64,000 nucleotides of DNA, from positions 1 through 64,000 of the forward strand of contig JBCCHB010000065.1 of NCBI GenBank assembly GCA_039028975.1, written 5' to 3'. Under the pieces are notes generated by a model that did not search any database, had not been told where the DNA came from, and was given only the letters and a program-made list of their open reading frames with translations. Position numbers and translations under genes: made by a program. Source of the stretch: JAHBNG01 sp039028975. Its GTDB lineage: Bacteria > Chloroflexota > Anaerolineae > Caldilineales > Caldilineaceae. Positions 7,978 through 15,778 of the stretch are shown piece after piece (position 1 is the first letter of the stretch; every line of letters begins with the position of its first letter).

Positions 7978-10900
7978 ATGATACAGAGACTACATCTCTT
8001 CTGTGGGCAGAGGCTGTTCTTCGGCCTGGGCAGTTCGTGCAGTAGTTTGTATAGCAGAGTGATCACCAAAACGTTTTGGGTATTGACTCTTTTGTTGATC
8101 ACTCTGATTCTCTTAACAGGTCGTTCCAATGCGAATGAGCATGATGGCCTTTTAATATCCACCAGCCCTCTCAACACGATCGCCCAAAGCGATAATACAG
8201 AATCGAATGGTGATGCATCGACTGAAACGCCAAATGAAGGTGTCTTCCCATTTTCATTTGGCACCTGGCTCAACGACCCAGAAAGTACAGAATCGGCAAG
8301 TGCCACAATCGATGAAGCGGAAGAAGAGAGCAATGAAGTCGATGTGGTAGAGAGCACCATTGTTCCGCAACAGCAAATAGACGACGGAGATGGAGATAGT
8401 GACGAAGTCGATAGTGAGACAACAGACCAGAAGTCCTACCAGCTCGTTACCGACGATACAGGAACCATCACCCTCGATTTGCCTTCTGAGTGGAGGGATA
8501 TCAGCAATGGTGATTGGCTTGAAGATGGCGAGGTTACGGGAATCTACATCAGTGCCGCGCCAGATTTGGATGCCTATTTCGATGCGTGGTATTCAACGTG
8601 GGATACGCCAGGCATCTTTTTTGGCTATTCCGAAAAGTTAGTTAACCAAGAAGATGCTGTCGAGAATTGGTTAGATGACATTGATCTGTCGGATGCTTGT
8701 GACTATGAAGGACGCTCAGCCCTTAGTCAGCCAAACCTCATGGGAGCCTTTGATGTGTGGGCGAATTGTGGCAATACAGAGAGTGTGGTTCTAGTCGTTG
8801 CAGCCATGCCTGTGAGTGAGTCGTATCTATTCGTGATTGAAACGCTCTCCGTAAGCCGGGAAGACCTTCTGGCCATTGATCACCTTTTGGCTACATTCGC
8901 AATCAATCTACCTGGTCAACCTGCCCTTGATATACCTGCTACATCTGCAGCTGAAGCAATAGAAATTCCAGAGGATTCATCAGCAGACAGTCCACAGATA
9001 AATAGCAAAATCGAGCCAACTGGCGATGAGATAGCTGTGGACCCTGTTGCTGAGGTTAAGTCGCTGGTAGACACAAGTGGAATGACCTATCAATATGAGT
9101 TGATGACGAGTGAGACCATCAATGCATTGCTGCCAATCACATGGTCCGACAGCACCGTAGAAGAGTGGGATCTCAATGGCGAAGTGGTTGGTCTCTCTCA
9201 GGTCAACTCGACTGACGTGAACCAGTTTGGCAATGCCTGGGGTACGGCTGGCGTTTGGTCTCGTACGTCAACAGTTTTGGGAGCGGAAGTGACGCCAGAT
9301 GAGGTCCTAGATCTCTTCAATAGTTCTGAAGCGTGTGTCTATGACAACCGCTATGAACACACCCATCAAGTCTTCGGCGTACCCTACGAAAGCAAGTATG
9401 ATCTTTGGACGCAATGCGGCGGAACGGAGAGCATTCTAGCCATTGTCGCAGCAGAATCTCCTACTCATTTTGCCCTCATTGAGTTTCAGACCCTCACTAA
9501 CGCAGATGCCGAAGCCTTTGGTGTCTTCCTCAACACGTTCTTTATTGGCGATATCAATGAATTGGCTCAGGCTAGTAATGTACAGAGTGCAGATAATGAA
9601 GCGAGTGAAGCGGACCTGAACCAGCAGGGTTTTGTTCAGGAGGGTGAAACGTCTCAGGGTGGGCAATTTAACGACGAAAATGCCTCTCAAGAAGAAGAAA
9701 CAGGGCCTGTTGACGGGGATTCGGATGGTAACAGCGCGAATGACGTCGTGAGTACGGATGCAAGTGAGGAGACAGAAACGGCACTGACATTTACCAACCT
9801 AGTTGATGATACAGGAAGCCTAAGCGTGACTGTCCCCTCAACTTGGACCGATGTGGAGAGTAGCGACTGGATTGTGAATGGCGAGAAGTATGGTCGTTCC
9901 CTTTCGGCTTCGCCAAACTTAACTGCTTATGATGCTGGGTGGGATACGCCTGGCGTCTTTATGGGTGTATCTGATGAGCTAGCGCTATTGGAGATTGAGC
10001 AATTTCTAGCCTTCTTTGTCTTTGAAGAAAATTGTGCCTATGATGAACGGTACGATTATGATGACTCAGTATACGTAGGGGCTTATGATATCTGGAAAAA
10101 TTGTGGGGACAACGATAGTGATTTCCTGGTTTTGGCCGCGAAGCCTGTAAACGAGCCTGCGCCTCTAATTATGCTCAATGTTTTAGTCGACACCAGATCG
10201 AGCATTGAGGTCGCCCAGACCATTTTAGACACCTTTAACCATAAGGCTGCTCAAGCAGAAGAGCCAGTTCTACTAGCAGAAAACAGCTCTACAGAGAGCA
10301 GCGACACAATCAGCAGTGAAGCAGCGAATGATTTAGTAAACGATAGTGAACCAGATATAGATATTGCCGTTATCTCGGTTGACGAACTTGATTCAGAGAC
10401 GGATTCAGATACTGAGACAGTGAATTCTGAGTCAGATCCTTTTGTACCCTCGGTAACAGTTTTGGCTGATGCGTTGAACATACGCAGTGGACCAGGTGTG
10501 AGCTACCCCCTCGTTTCAGCAGCCTTTAAGGATGATACATTAAAAGTCAACGGTAAGACTGCCAATTGCGCATGGTTTCAGGTTACGACGTCTGCTAGTC
10601 AAATCGGTTGGGTTTCTGGTGGGGCAGCCTACGTATCTCTGGATGGGGATTGTGCATCCATCGTAGAAATAGGTAGCCAGGAGAATAGTGGTGCAGTTGC
10701 TGATGGAGCATCAGAGGACGACAGCACTGGTGTAGCCGCTGAACTGCCGCCTCCAATCGATATCGCAGAACAGGGCTGTTATCTCTTCCAAAACCAGATC
10801 GGTGTCGAGATTACCATTACCCTTTCCCGTGGTACTGATGGATGGAATGTAACCTTTATTCTCGTCCCTGAGGAAGAGCAAGAACAGTGCTTGATCCCAG

Positions 10901-11007
10901 GAGGCTATACATATGTGTTGGATGCACCCCCGCCTTGGGGTTCTATCTCAGGTGAGCTAGTCGTCAATTCCGGTGACCGCTACTATTTTCCAATTCGCGC
11001 AGAGTAA
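7978..11007 (+). CDS. Large secreted protein with three copies of a ~160-residue domain and an SH3b-like domain
   Basis: The ATG at 7978 is preceded by TGAGGA at good spacing; an in-frame TTG at 7966 is less likely. The 1009-residue product has an N-terminal membrane or signal segment (residues ~30-50). It then has three related domains at roughly residues 145-310, 365-520 and 600-755. Each shows L-x-D-D/TG...LP--W-D, a W--PG-F/W stretch, C-YD/E-R and W--CG-TES. They are joined by acidic, Ser/Thr/Glu-rich linkers. Near residues 830-900 lies an SH3b-like domain (ALNIRSGPGVSYPLV ... GWVSG). The short C-terminal domain has paired cysteines. The acidic linkers suggest an extracellular, possibly wall-associated protein. 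The triplicated domain is not one I can name. Confidence 0.7.
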   Translation: MIQRLHLFCGQRLFFGLGSSCSSLYSRVITKTFWVLTLLLITLILLTGRSNANEHDGLLISTSPLNTIAQSDNTESNGDASTETPNEGVFPFSFGTWLNDPESTESASATIDEAEEESNEVDVVESTIVPQQQIDDGDGDSDEVDSETTDQKSYQLVTDDTGTITLDLPSEWRDISNGDWLEDGEVTGIYISAAPDLDAYFDAWYSTWDTPGIFFGYSEKLVNQEDAVENWLDDIDLSDACDYEGRSALSQPNLMGAFDVWANCGNTESVVLVVAAMPVSESYLFVIETLSVSREDLLAIDHLLATFAINLPGQPALDIPATSAAEAIEIPEDSSADSPQINSKIEPTGDEIAVDPVAEVKSLVDTSGMTYQYELMTSETINALLPITWSDSTVEEWDLNGEVVGLSQVNSTDVNQFGNAWGTAGVWSRTSTVLGAEVTPDEVLDLFNSSEACVYDNRYEHTHQVFGVPYESKYDLWTQCGGTESILAIVAAESPTHFALIEFQTLTNADAEAFGVFLNTFFIGDINELAQASNVQSADNEASEADLNQQGFVQEGETSQGGQFNDENASQEEETGPVDGDSDGNSANDVVSTDASEETETALTFTNLVDDTGSLSVTVPSTWTDVESSDWIVNGEKYGRSLSASPNLTAYDAGWDTPGVFMGVSDELALLEIEQFLAFFVFEENCAYDERYDYDDSVYVGAYDIWKNCGDNDSDFLVLAAKPVNEPAPLIMLNVLVDTRSSIEVAQTILDTFNHKAAQAEEPVLLAENSSTESSDTISSEAANDLVNDSEPDIDIAVISVDELDSETDSDTETVNSESDPFVPSVTVLADALNIRSGPGVSYPLVSAAFKDDTLKVNGKTANCAWFQVTTSASQIGWVSGGAAYVSLDGDCASIVEIGSQENSGAVADGASEDDSTGVAAELPPPIDIAEQGCYLFQNQIGVEITITLSRGTDGWNVTFILVPEEEQEQCLIPGGYTYVLDAPPPWGSISGELVVNSGDRYYFPIRAE

Positions 11008-11026
11008 TTTATAGATAAGGTTAGCC

Positions 11027-11671
11027 ATGTCAACACATATCGAAATTTTGAATCGGTTGTTGGAGAATAAAATTGTTGCGATTGTGCGTCTGGACAGTGG
11101 AGAATTGCTCATCGAAGTAACCGAGGCTCTCTTGGCAGGGGGAATTAGCGTTATTGAATTTACGCTCACAACGCCTGGTGCGCTAAAGGCTATTGAGCAA
11201 ACAGTCACTCAATTTGGAGAACGCGTGCTTATCGGTGCTGGTACAGTTCTCGATCCGGAAACAGCTCGCGCGGCTATTTTAGCTGGTGCTGAATTTATCG
11301 TCACCCCAACAACCAATGTAGAGACGATCAAATTATGTCGTCGCTATGGCAAACCCATCATGCCTGGTGCCATGACGCCAACTGAAATTCTAACGGCCTG
11401 GGAAGCAGGTGCGGATATTGTTAAGGTCTTTCCAGCTGGTCAATTGGGTGGCCCTAGCTATCTAAAAGCAGTTTTGGCACCTCTGCCTCAGGTTCGCATG
11501 GCACCAACCGGTGGCGTCAATGCCGGCAATGCCGCCGCCTATTTGGATGCGGGGGCTGTGGGCGTTGGCGTGGGTGGAAACCTAGTCAGCAAAGATGCGG
11601 TGCAGAATAGAGATTGGCCGGCCATCACCCAAGAGGCAAGTCGATTGGTCGCCGCACTCAAAAAAGATTAG
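11027..11671 (+). CDS. eda: KDPG/KHG-type 2-keto-3-deoxy sugar-acid aldolase
   Basis: The 214-residue product fits the class I aldolase family that cleaves 2-keto-3-deoxy-6-phosphogluconate or 4-hydroxy-2-oxoglutarate to pyruvate. Visible hallmarks are E44 in IEFTLTTPGA, GAGTVLD (70-76), TPTTN (93-97), and the Schiff-base lysine K133 in VKVFPA. APTGGVN near residue 165 is the phosphate-binding loop. It starts 19 bp after the large secreted-protein gene. With the dehydratase upstream and the LarA-like gene downstream it points to sugar-acid breakdown, though whether the substrate is phosphorylated cannot be told. Confidence 0.9.
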   Translation: MSTHIEILNRLLENKIVAIVRLDSGELLIEVTEALLAGGISVIEFTLTTPGALKAIEQTVTQFGERVLIGAGTVLDPETARAAILAGAEFIVTPTTNVETIKLCRRYGKPIMPGAMTPTEILTAWEAGADIVKVFPAGQLGGPSYLKAVLAPLPQVRMAPTGGVNAGNAAAYLDAGAVGVGVGGNLVSKDAVQNRDWPAITQEASRLVAALKKD

Positions 11672-11739
11672 ACGGCTAGAATGTAATAAGTCGTTGCATT
11701 TGAATCAAATTTTTTGGTCATTTGTTATTTGTCGTCGGG

Positions 11740-11785
11740 GTTCCTATGGCAAAGGACAGATGACCAAGGACAAGTGACCATCCAG
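11740..11785 (+). repeat. Short tandem AAGGACAxxTGACC units
   Basis: AAAGGACAGATGACC and AAGGACAAGTGACC stand side by side between the aldolase and the LarA-like gene, with a related inverted TTTGGTCATTTGTTATTTG just upstream. It is the same kind of low-complexity array as the GTCCAGAGTCC runs elsewhere in the window. Confidence 0.45.
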
Positions 11786-11827
11786 ATTCTCAAGAGTAAA
11801 GAGGATGATTTAGACAAAGGAGTCATT

Positions 11828-13156
11828 ATGAATTTATTTGACCAGATCCAAAACATTGAATTCCCTGCCCCCTTGCCTTCAAGCATTTTACGTGTGAAGC
11901 AGACCTTTGAGGGCCCCAAGGTCACAGATATTCCTGCCGATACATACAGTGCGGTCGACCAGATCTCTGCCGGGATGAAGGCAGGTGAGAGCGTAGCAGT
12001 CGGTGTGGGTAGTCGTGGCATTGCCAATCTGCCGGCTGTCGTCCGCAGCGCAATTGATCGGCTCAAAGAAAAGGGGCTTAAACCATACATTGTTCCGACA
12101 ATGGGCAGCCATGGGGGAGCAACGGCTGAAGGACAGTTGGATGTCCTAAATAATCTGGGCGTTACGCCTGAGCGCATGGGTGTCGAATTTAGGGCCTCCA
12201 TGGAGGTGAAGGAGATTGGGGCTGTAGAAGATGGTCCGATCCTCTATCAAGATGCCAACGCCCATGAGGCCGACCACGCGATTTTGGTCAGCCGCATCAA
12301 GCCTCATACAGACTTTCGCAGCCATTTGGAGAGCGGTCCATCCAAAATGTGCGTAATCGGCTTTGGCAAACAGTTCGGTGCGGCGATTATGCACCGCGGA
12401 GGGGTACCGGCTTTTCAGAAGTATTTAGCTCCTGCTGCTCGGGTCTATGAACAGAGTACCAACTTTGCCGGGGCCATCTGTTTGGTTGAGAATGGCTATG
12501 ATGAGACGGCCATTATCCAGGGATTGACAGCTGCCGAGGTGGGATTGGAGCCGGAGGCAAAACTGCTGGAGATCGCAAAAGAGCTGATGGCCAGCATTCC
12601 GTTCCCAGCCATTGATGTCCTCGTCATCAAGCAGATTGGGAAAGATATCAGCGGCGGCGGCATGGATCCCAACGTGACAGGGCGCTTGATGATTCCGCGA
12701 GAGCCAGAGAATTTCAAAGGGCCCGATCTGGCTGTCATTACCGTGCTGGATCTGACTGAAGCAACCCACGGCAACGCGACTGGGATTGGCTTTGCTGACG
12801 TGACCACGGCCCGCCTCGCCCAAAAGATCGACTGGCAGGTCATGTATATGAATGGGATTACCTCTGGCATCTTTGGCTGTCGACGCAACCACCTGCCTAT
12901 CACCATGCCTTCAGACAAGCAGGCCATGGAGACTAGCCTCCGCGTCTGCGGTCAACCCCAGGAGACGGCACGCATGGCCTTTATCCAAGATACGCTCAAT
13001 TTGGAACATATGTGGATCAGCCCAAGTCTGCGTCAGGTTGCTGAAGAGCATCCTCGGGTAGAGGTATTGGAAGAGCTTCCGCTTCAATTTAATGCAGAGG
13101 GCGTTTTAGAGGCACCCTGGAACCTGAATGGAGGTTCATCAAACGGAAGTCACTAA
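11828..13156 (+). CDS. LarA-like protein (DUF2088, nickel-pincer lactate-racemase superfamily N-domain)
   Basis: I take the ATG at 11828, which has AAAGGAG 8 nt upstream, over an in-frame start at 11714 that would run through short repeats. The 442-residue product carries the DUF2088 domain of the lactate racemase LarA. Recognisable parts are VGVGSRGIANLP (residues ~55-66), PTMGSHGGATAEGQ (~85-98) and SRIKPHTDFRSHLESG (~150-165). LarA uses a nickel-pincer cofactor; this shorter relative may be a racemase or epimerase of another 2-hydroxy acid. Its position after a dehydratase and aldolase suggests sugar-acid epimerisation. No larB, larC or larE genes are seen in the window. Confidence 0.75.
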   Translation: MNLFDQIQNIEFPAPLPSSILRVKQTFEGPKVTDIPADTYSAVDQISAGMKAGESVAVGVGSRGIANLPAVVRSAIDRLKEKGLKPYIVPTMGSHGGATAEGQLDVLNNLGVTPERMGVEFRASMEVKEIGAVEDGPILYQDANAHEADHAILVSRIKPHTDFRSHLESGPSKMCVIGFGKQFGAAIMHRGGVPAFQKYLAPAARVYEQSTNFAGAICLVENGYDETAIIQGLTAAEVGLEPEAKLLEIAKELMASIPFPAIDVLVIKQIGKDISGGGMDPNVTGRLMIPREPENFKGPDLAVITVLDLTEATHGNATGIGFADVTTARLAQKIDWQVMYMNGITSGIFGCRRNHLPITMPSDKQAMETSLRVCGQPQETARMAFIQDTLNLEHMWISPSLRQVAEEHPRVEVLEELPLQFNAEGVLEAPWNLNGGSSNGSH

Positions 13157-13183
13157 GGGCTTTTAGCCACTCCGTCCAGAATT

Positions 13184-13237
13184 GTGTGTAAATGGCGATG
13201 GTTCTCTGGCTGAACGGCATCGATTTACACACTTTTT
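13184..13237 (+). terminator. Rho-independent terminator after the LarA-like gene
   Basis: GTGTGTAAAT at 13184-13193 pairs with ATTTACACAC at 13223-13232, with further pairing of GATG/CATC inside, and is followed by TTTTT. It stands between two convergent genes. Confidence 0.7.
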
Positions 13238-13251
13238 CGGACAAAGGTCTT

Positions 13252-14004
13252 TTAGCGGATACGCTGTTCTTCACATGTGCGTTCATACGTTATGGCCAAG
13301 TCAATGGGTAAACAGGGACCATCTCGCAACCATAGCGGAACAGTTGGTAGTGATTGCTCAACAGCGAGAGCTTCTGTCCAAATTTCCAAAACCTCGCCTT
13401 CGTCGGTTTGGTGTGGACGATAGGCTGTTGCGTAGAGCTGCGTATCCAAGTAATCTAACCACGTTAGACCCATCTGGTCGAGAAGTGCATTATGCAAGTT
13501 GGTTAAGCGATTGGTCACAATATCCACAATAACCAAGCCAATGCCTCGACGCAGATATGTTTCACATTTGGCGACAAAGGCATTACGATTATGAGGGCGA
13601 TCCTTGTTTGCTGGGCTAACAATCTCAATGGCCCCTACCAGCAAAGGCCCTTCGTCACTGGTGTAAATTTCAACCTCAATAGTATCTGTATTGAAGTGAA
13701 ATGGGGCGATCTGAACGGGTACGGAAGGACGCCAAACGGGTTGTACAGTTGGTTCATTCGATAATAGACCTGGCGCTGATGACCCAAGTGATGCAATAGG
13801 TGCCCCATTTGCCACTTCTAGAGTAGATTCTTCCAAAGTTGCCACACCGATCTCAATACCAAATTGAACGTTTGGTTCGGCAAAGTACTTCTCAGGCAAG
13901 TGACGATTCAGTTCAGCAGAAATATAGGTAGCCCAAGCATTATGAAATGAGTGCCAATGACGGCGCTGACTCAATGGTAGATGGAAGTGATCTTTTAGTA
14001 ACAC
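13252..14004 (-). CDS. DUF4058 family protein
   Basis: The 250-residue protein matches the DUF4058 family common in cyanobacteria, Planctomycetota and Chloroflexota. Typical parts are WHSFHNAWATYI near the N-terminus, VEIYTSDEGPLLVGAIEIVSPANKDRPHNR (residues ~120-150) and an alternating beta region. The EIVSPANK motif with downstream lysines resembles the core of restriction-type nuclease folds, so a nucleic-acid role has been suggested for the family by similarity only. The start is a GTG at 14004. Biological function unknown. Confidence 0.75.
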   Translation of the reverse strand: MLLKDHFHLPLSQRRHWHSFHNAWATYISAELNRHLPEKYFAEPNVQFGIEIGVATLEESTLEVANGAPIASLGSSAPGLLSNEPTVQPVWRPSVPVQIAPFHFNTDTIEVEIYTSDEGPLLVGAIEIVSPANKDRPHNRNAFVAKCETYLRRGIGLVIVDIVTNRLTNLHNALLDQMGLTWLDYLDTQLYATAYRPHQTDEGEVLEIWTEALAVEQSLPTVPLWLRDGPCLPIDLAITYERTCEEQRIR

Positions 14005-14463
14005 GTGCTGATCATACCTGCTTGAAGCTGGATCGTCAAGTGATTAGGCCAAACCGTACAACCAAAATCTCAATTACCCAGCGCTGCATAAACAAGGAAT
14101 AGGCAGCCAGAAGTGGTGGATGAAGTATAACCAGAGGTAGTGGAATTGTAACCAGAGTGAAAGACTCATCACTTGCATTTGGTTCTATAGTAATAGAGTT
14201 GTTCTAGAGTAAAAACATATAGGTGATGGGCACTTCACTTTCGCAGCAAGAAAAGCTCGTCGAAAACAGCCAATCACCCACTCATTCTTTGATTCAGAAC
14301 AACGCCAATAAGTTCTTGGCTAACGACCAAACAACTATAGATTACTAAATGTCAGTAGATCGCAATGTCAATGAGAGACTCTTCGGTTCCGTCGCAAGCG
14401 ACTGTAACCAAACAGAGTGACATTCGGACTACTGAATATATGTTCTCCCGAGTTGATTTACCT
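14005..14463. other. Gene-free stretch containing a family E palindrome
   Basis: About 460 bp between the divergent DUF4058 and sortase-like genes. Apart from the palindrome at 14353-14434 I see no open frame, tRNA or clear promoter. A weakly related GCGGTCG-like end is not present. Confidence 0.5.
14353..14434 (+). repeat. Palindromic element, family E, copy 1
   Basis: CAGTAGATCGCAATGTCA at the left faces TGACATTCGGACTACTGA at the right. The centre is a perfect GTCGCAAGCGAC dyad flanked by GGTT/AACC. A second copy is at 50142-50227. It overlaps an in-frame upstream extension of the sortase-like gene, so that extension is probably not translated. Confidence 0.75.
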
Positions 14464-15105
14464 ATGCGTTATTTAATCACCAGCCTCATTGGCATACTCC
14501 TGCTAGTTGGTTGTGGGTCATCAGCACCTATGGCTGAGCCAAATCCCACCCCTATTGGAACAATTGCCCCCCAGAATACGCCCACACCCGATATGGTTGT
14601 TATGACCACAGATCCGCTGGCTCCCTCCCAGGCTTTCCCTCCTGTCTTGCTCGAAATCCCAGCCATTGGTCTTATGGCCACCGTTACCGCCATGGAGTGG
14701 GAGATAGCAGACGTTGAAGGCCAACGTACGACCGTCTGGCGCGTTCCTGAGGATTCGGCTGGATGGCATATCGACTCGGCCGGGGTGGGAGCCAAAGGGA
14801 ATATCATTCTTTCAGGCCATCAACAGAGCGGTTCGGCAGTCTTCAAGCCAGTTGCTTTAGGCAGCGTTACCCAAGGTCAAAAGATCCTTTTGACCAACGA
14901 GGCTGGTGACATATTCATCTATGAAGTGACTCAGGTGAGCCAGCCAATTCCGCTAGAAGGAACAAGCGCTGAGCAATTGGAAGAAGCGAATCAATACTAC
15001 GCATCCAGCAGTAAACCCGTTCTGACACTCATTACCGGCTGGCCGGATTTTACCACCACCCATCGCATCTTTGTGGTTGCGCAATTCATAGGACGGTCGG
15101 GTTAA
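14464..15105 (+). CDS. Sortase-fold lipoprotein lacking the catalytic cysteine
   Basis: The ATG at 14464 (MRYLITSLIGILLLVGC) gives a lipoprotein signal with lipobox cysteine C17; the longer frame from 14365 runs through a repeat. The 213-residue product has a sortase-like domain: VLLEIPAIGLMATV (residues ~61-74), WHIDSAGVGAKGNIILSGH with H119, and TLITGWPDFTTTHRIFVVA near the end with R201. In active sortases the residue after TLIT is cysteine; here it is G192 (codon GGC, one base from TGC). Either the enzyme is inactive and acts as a binding protein, or it has changed chemistry. Probably membrane-anchored outside the cytoplasm. Confidence 0.7.
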   Translation: MRYLITSLIGILLLVGCGSSAPMAEPNPTPIGTIAPQNTPTPDMVVMTTDPLAPSQAFPPVLLEIPAIGLMATVTAMEWEIADVEGQRTTVWRVPEDSAGWHIDSAGVGAKGNIILSGHQQSGSAVFKPVALGSVTQGQKILLTNEAGDIFIYEVTQVSQPIPLEGTSAEQLEEANQYYASSSKPVLTLITGWPDFTTTHRIFVVAQFIGRSG

Positions 15106-15118
15106 CGAAAGCAATCAC

Positions 15119-15523
15119 ATGGCAGGATACTCTGGAACACCACTTGTAAAAAAATTGGGCATTAAGGACAATTTTCGCACCTACGTCAAAAATGCGCCCG
15201 ACGACTACGCGCAGATGGTTTCCCCACTACCAGATAGGGTCAAGATTCTAACTCGTTTATCCAATGATTTGGACATGGTGCACTTCTTTACCAAATCGCA
15301 AAATGAGCTTCGCAGCCACCTGCCGAAGATCGTAGGACGGATCAAACCGAGTGGAATGATCTGGATCTCCTGGCCAAAGAAAGCATCCAAAGTACCGACA
15401 GATATAGCTGAAGACATCATTCGGGACATTGTGCTTCCCATGGGATTGGTTGACGTCAAAGTTTGTGCCGTTGATGAGATTTGGTCCGGCTTAAAAGTTG
15501 TCATCCGCAAGGAGAATCGATAG
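15119..15523 (+). CDS. DUF3052 family protein
   Basis: The 134-residue protein begins MAGYSGTPLVKKLGIK and contains FTKSQNELRSHLPKIVGRIKPSGMIWISWPKKASKV and DIIRDIVLPMGLVDVKVCAVDEIWSGLKVV. These are typical of DUF3052, a small soluble family of unknown function found widely in bacteria. It starts 13 bp after the sortase-like gene and may be co-transcribed with it. No catalytic residues are known. Confidence 0.8.
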   Translation: MAGYSGTPLVKKLGIKDNFRTYVKNAPDDYAQMVSPLPDRVKILTRLSNDLDMVHFFTKSQNELRSHLPKIVGRIKPSGMIWISWPKKASKVPTDIAEDIIRDIVLPMGLVDVKVCAVDEIWSGLKVVIRKENR

Positions 15524-15583
15524 ATAGGCGCGCTCACTACGACCTTCTGCAATCCGTAAACAATCTTTGTGTGCTTCCATCCT

Positions 15584-15735
15584 CTATACTCTGCTCCGTT
15601 TCAAAACAACCACTGTATAACTCTTCATTCGCTCCAACCTGTAGTAAAATATCAGTAGACTGCAACGTACTTGATGCCTGCCGGACCGACTCTGGACTGG
15701 ATGACCAAGCGACTGCGGCCTGCTGAATATAGCCA
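15584..15735 (+). repeat. Composite of family A and family E ends
   Basis: TATACTCTGCTCCGTTTCAAAAC (positions 15585-15607) is one end of family A. After 15651 CAGTAGACTGCAACGT ... GCGACTGCGGCCTGCTGA resembles the ends of family E. The two look like adjoining, degraded elements. They occupy most of the 235-bp gap before the U32 gene. Confidence 0.45.
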
Positions 15736-15778
15736 ACTCACTCAGTAATAATATTTTGTATTGGAACAAGACGAATTC

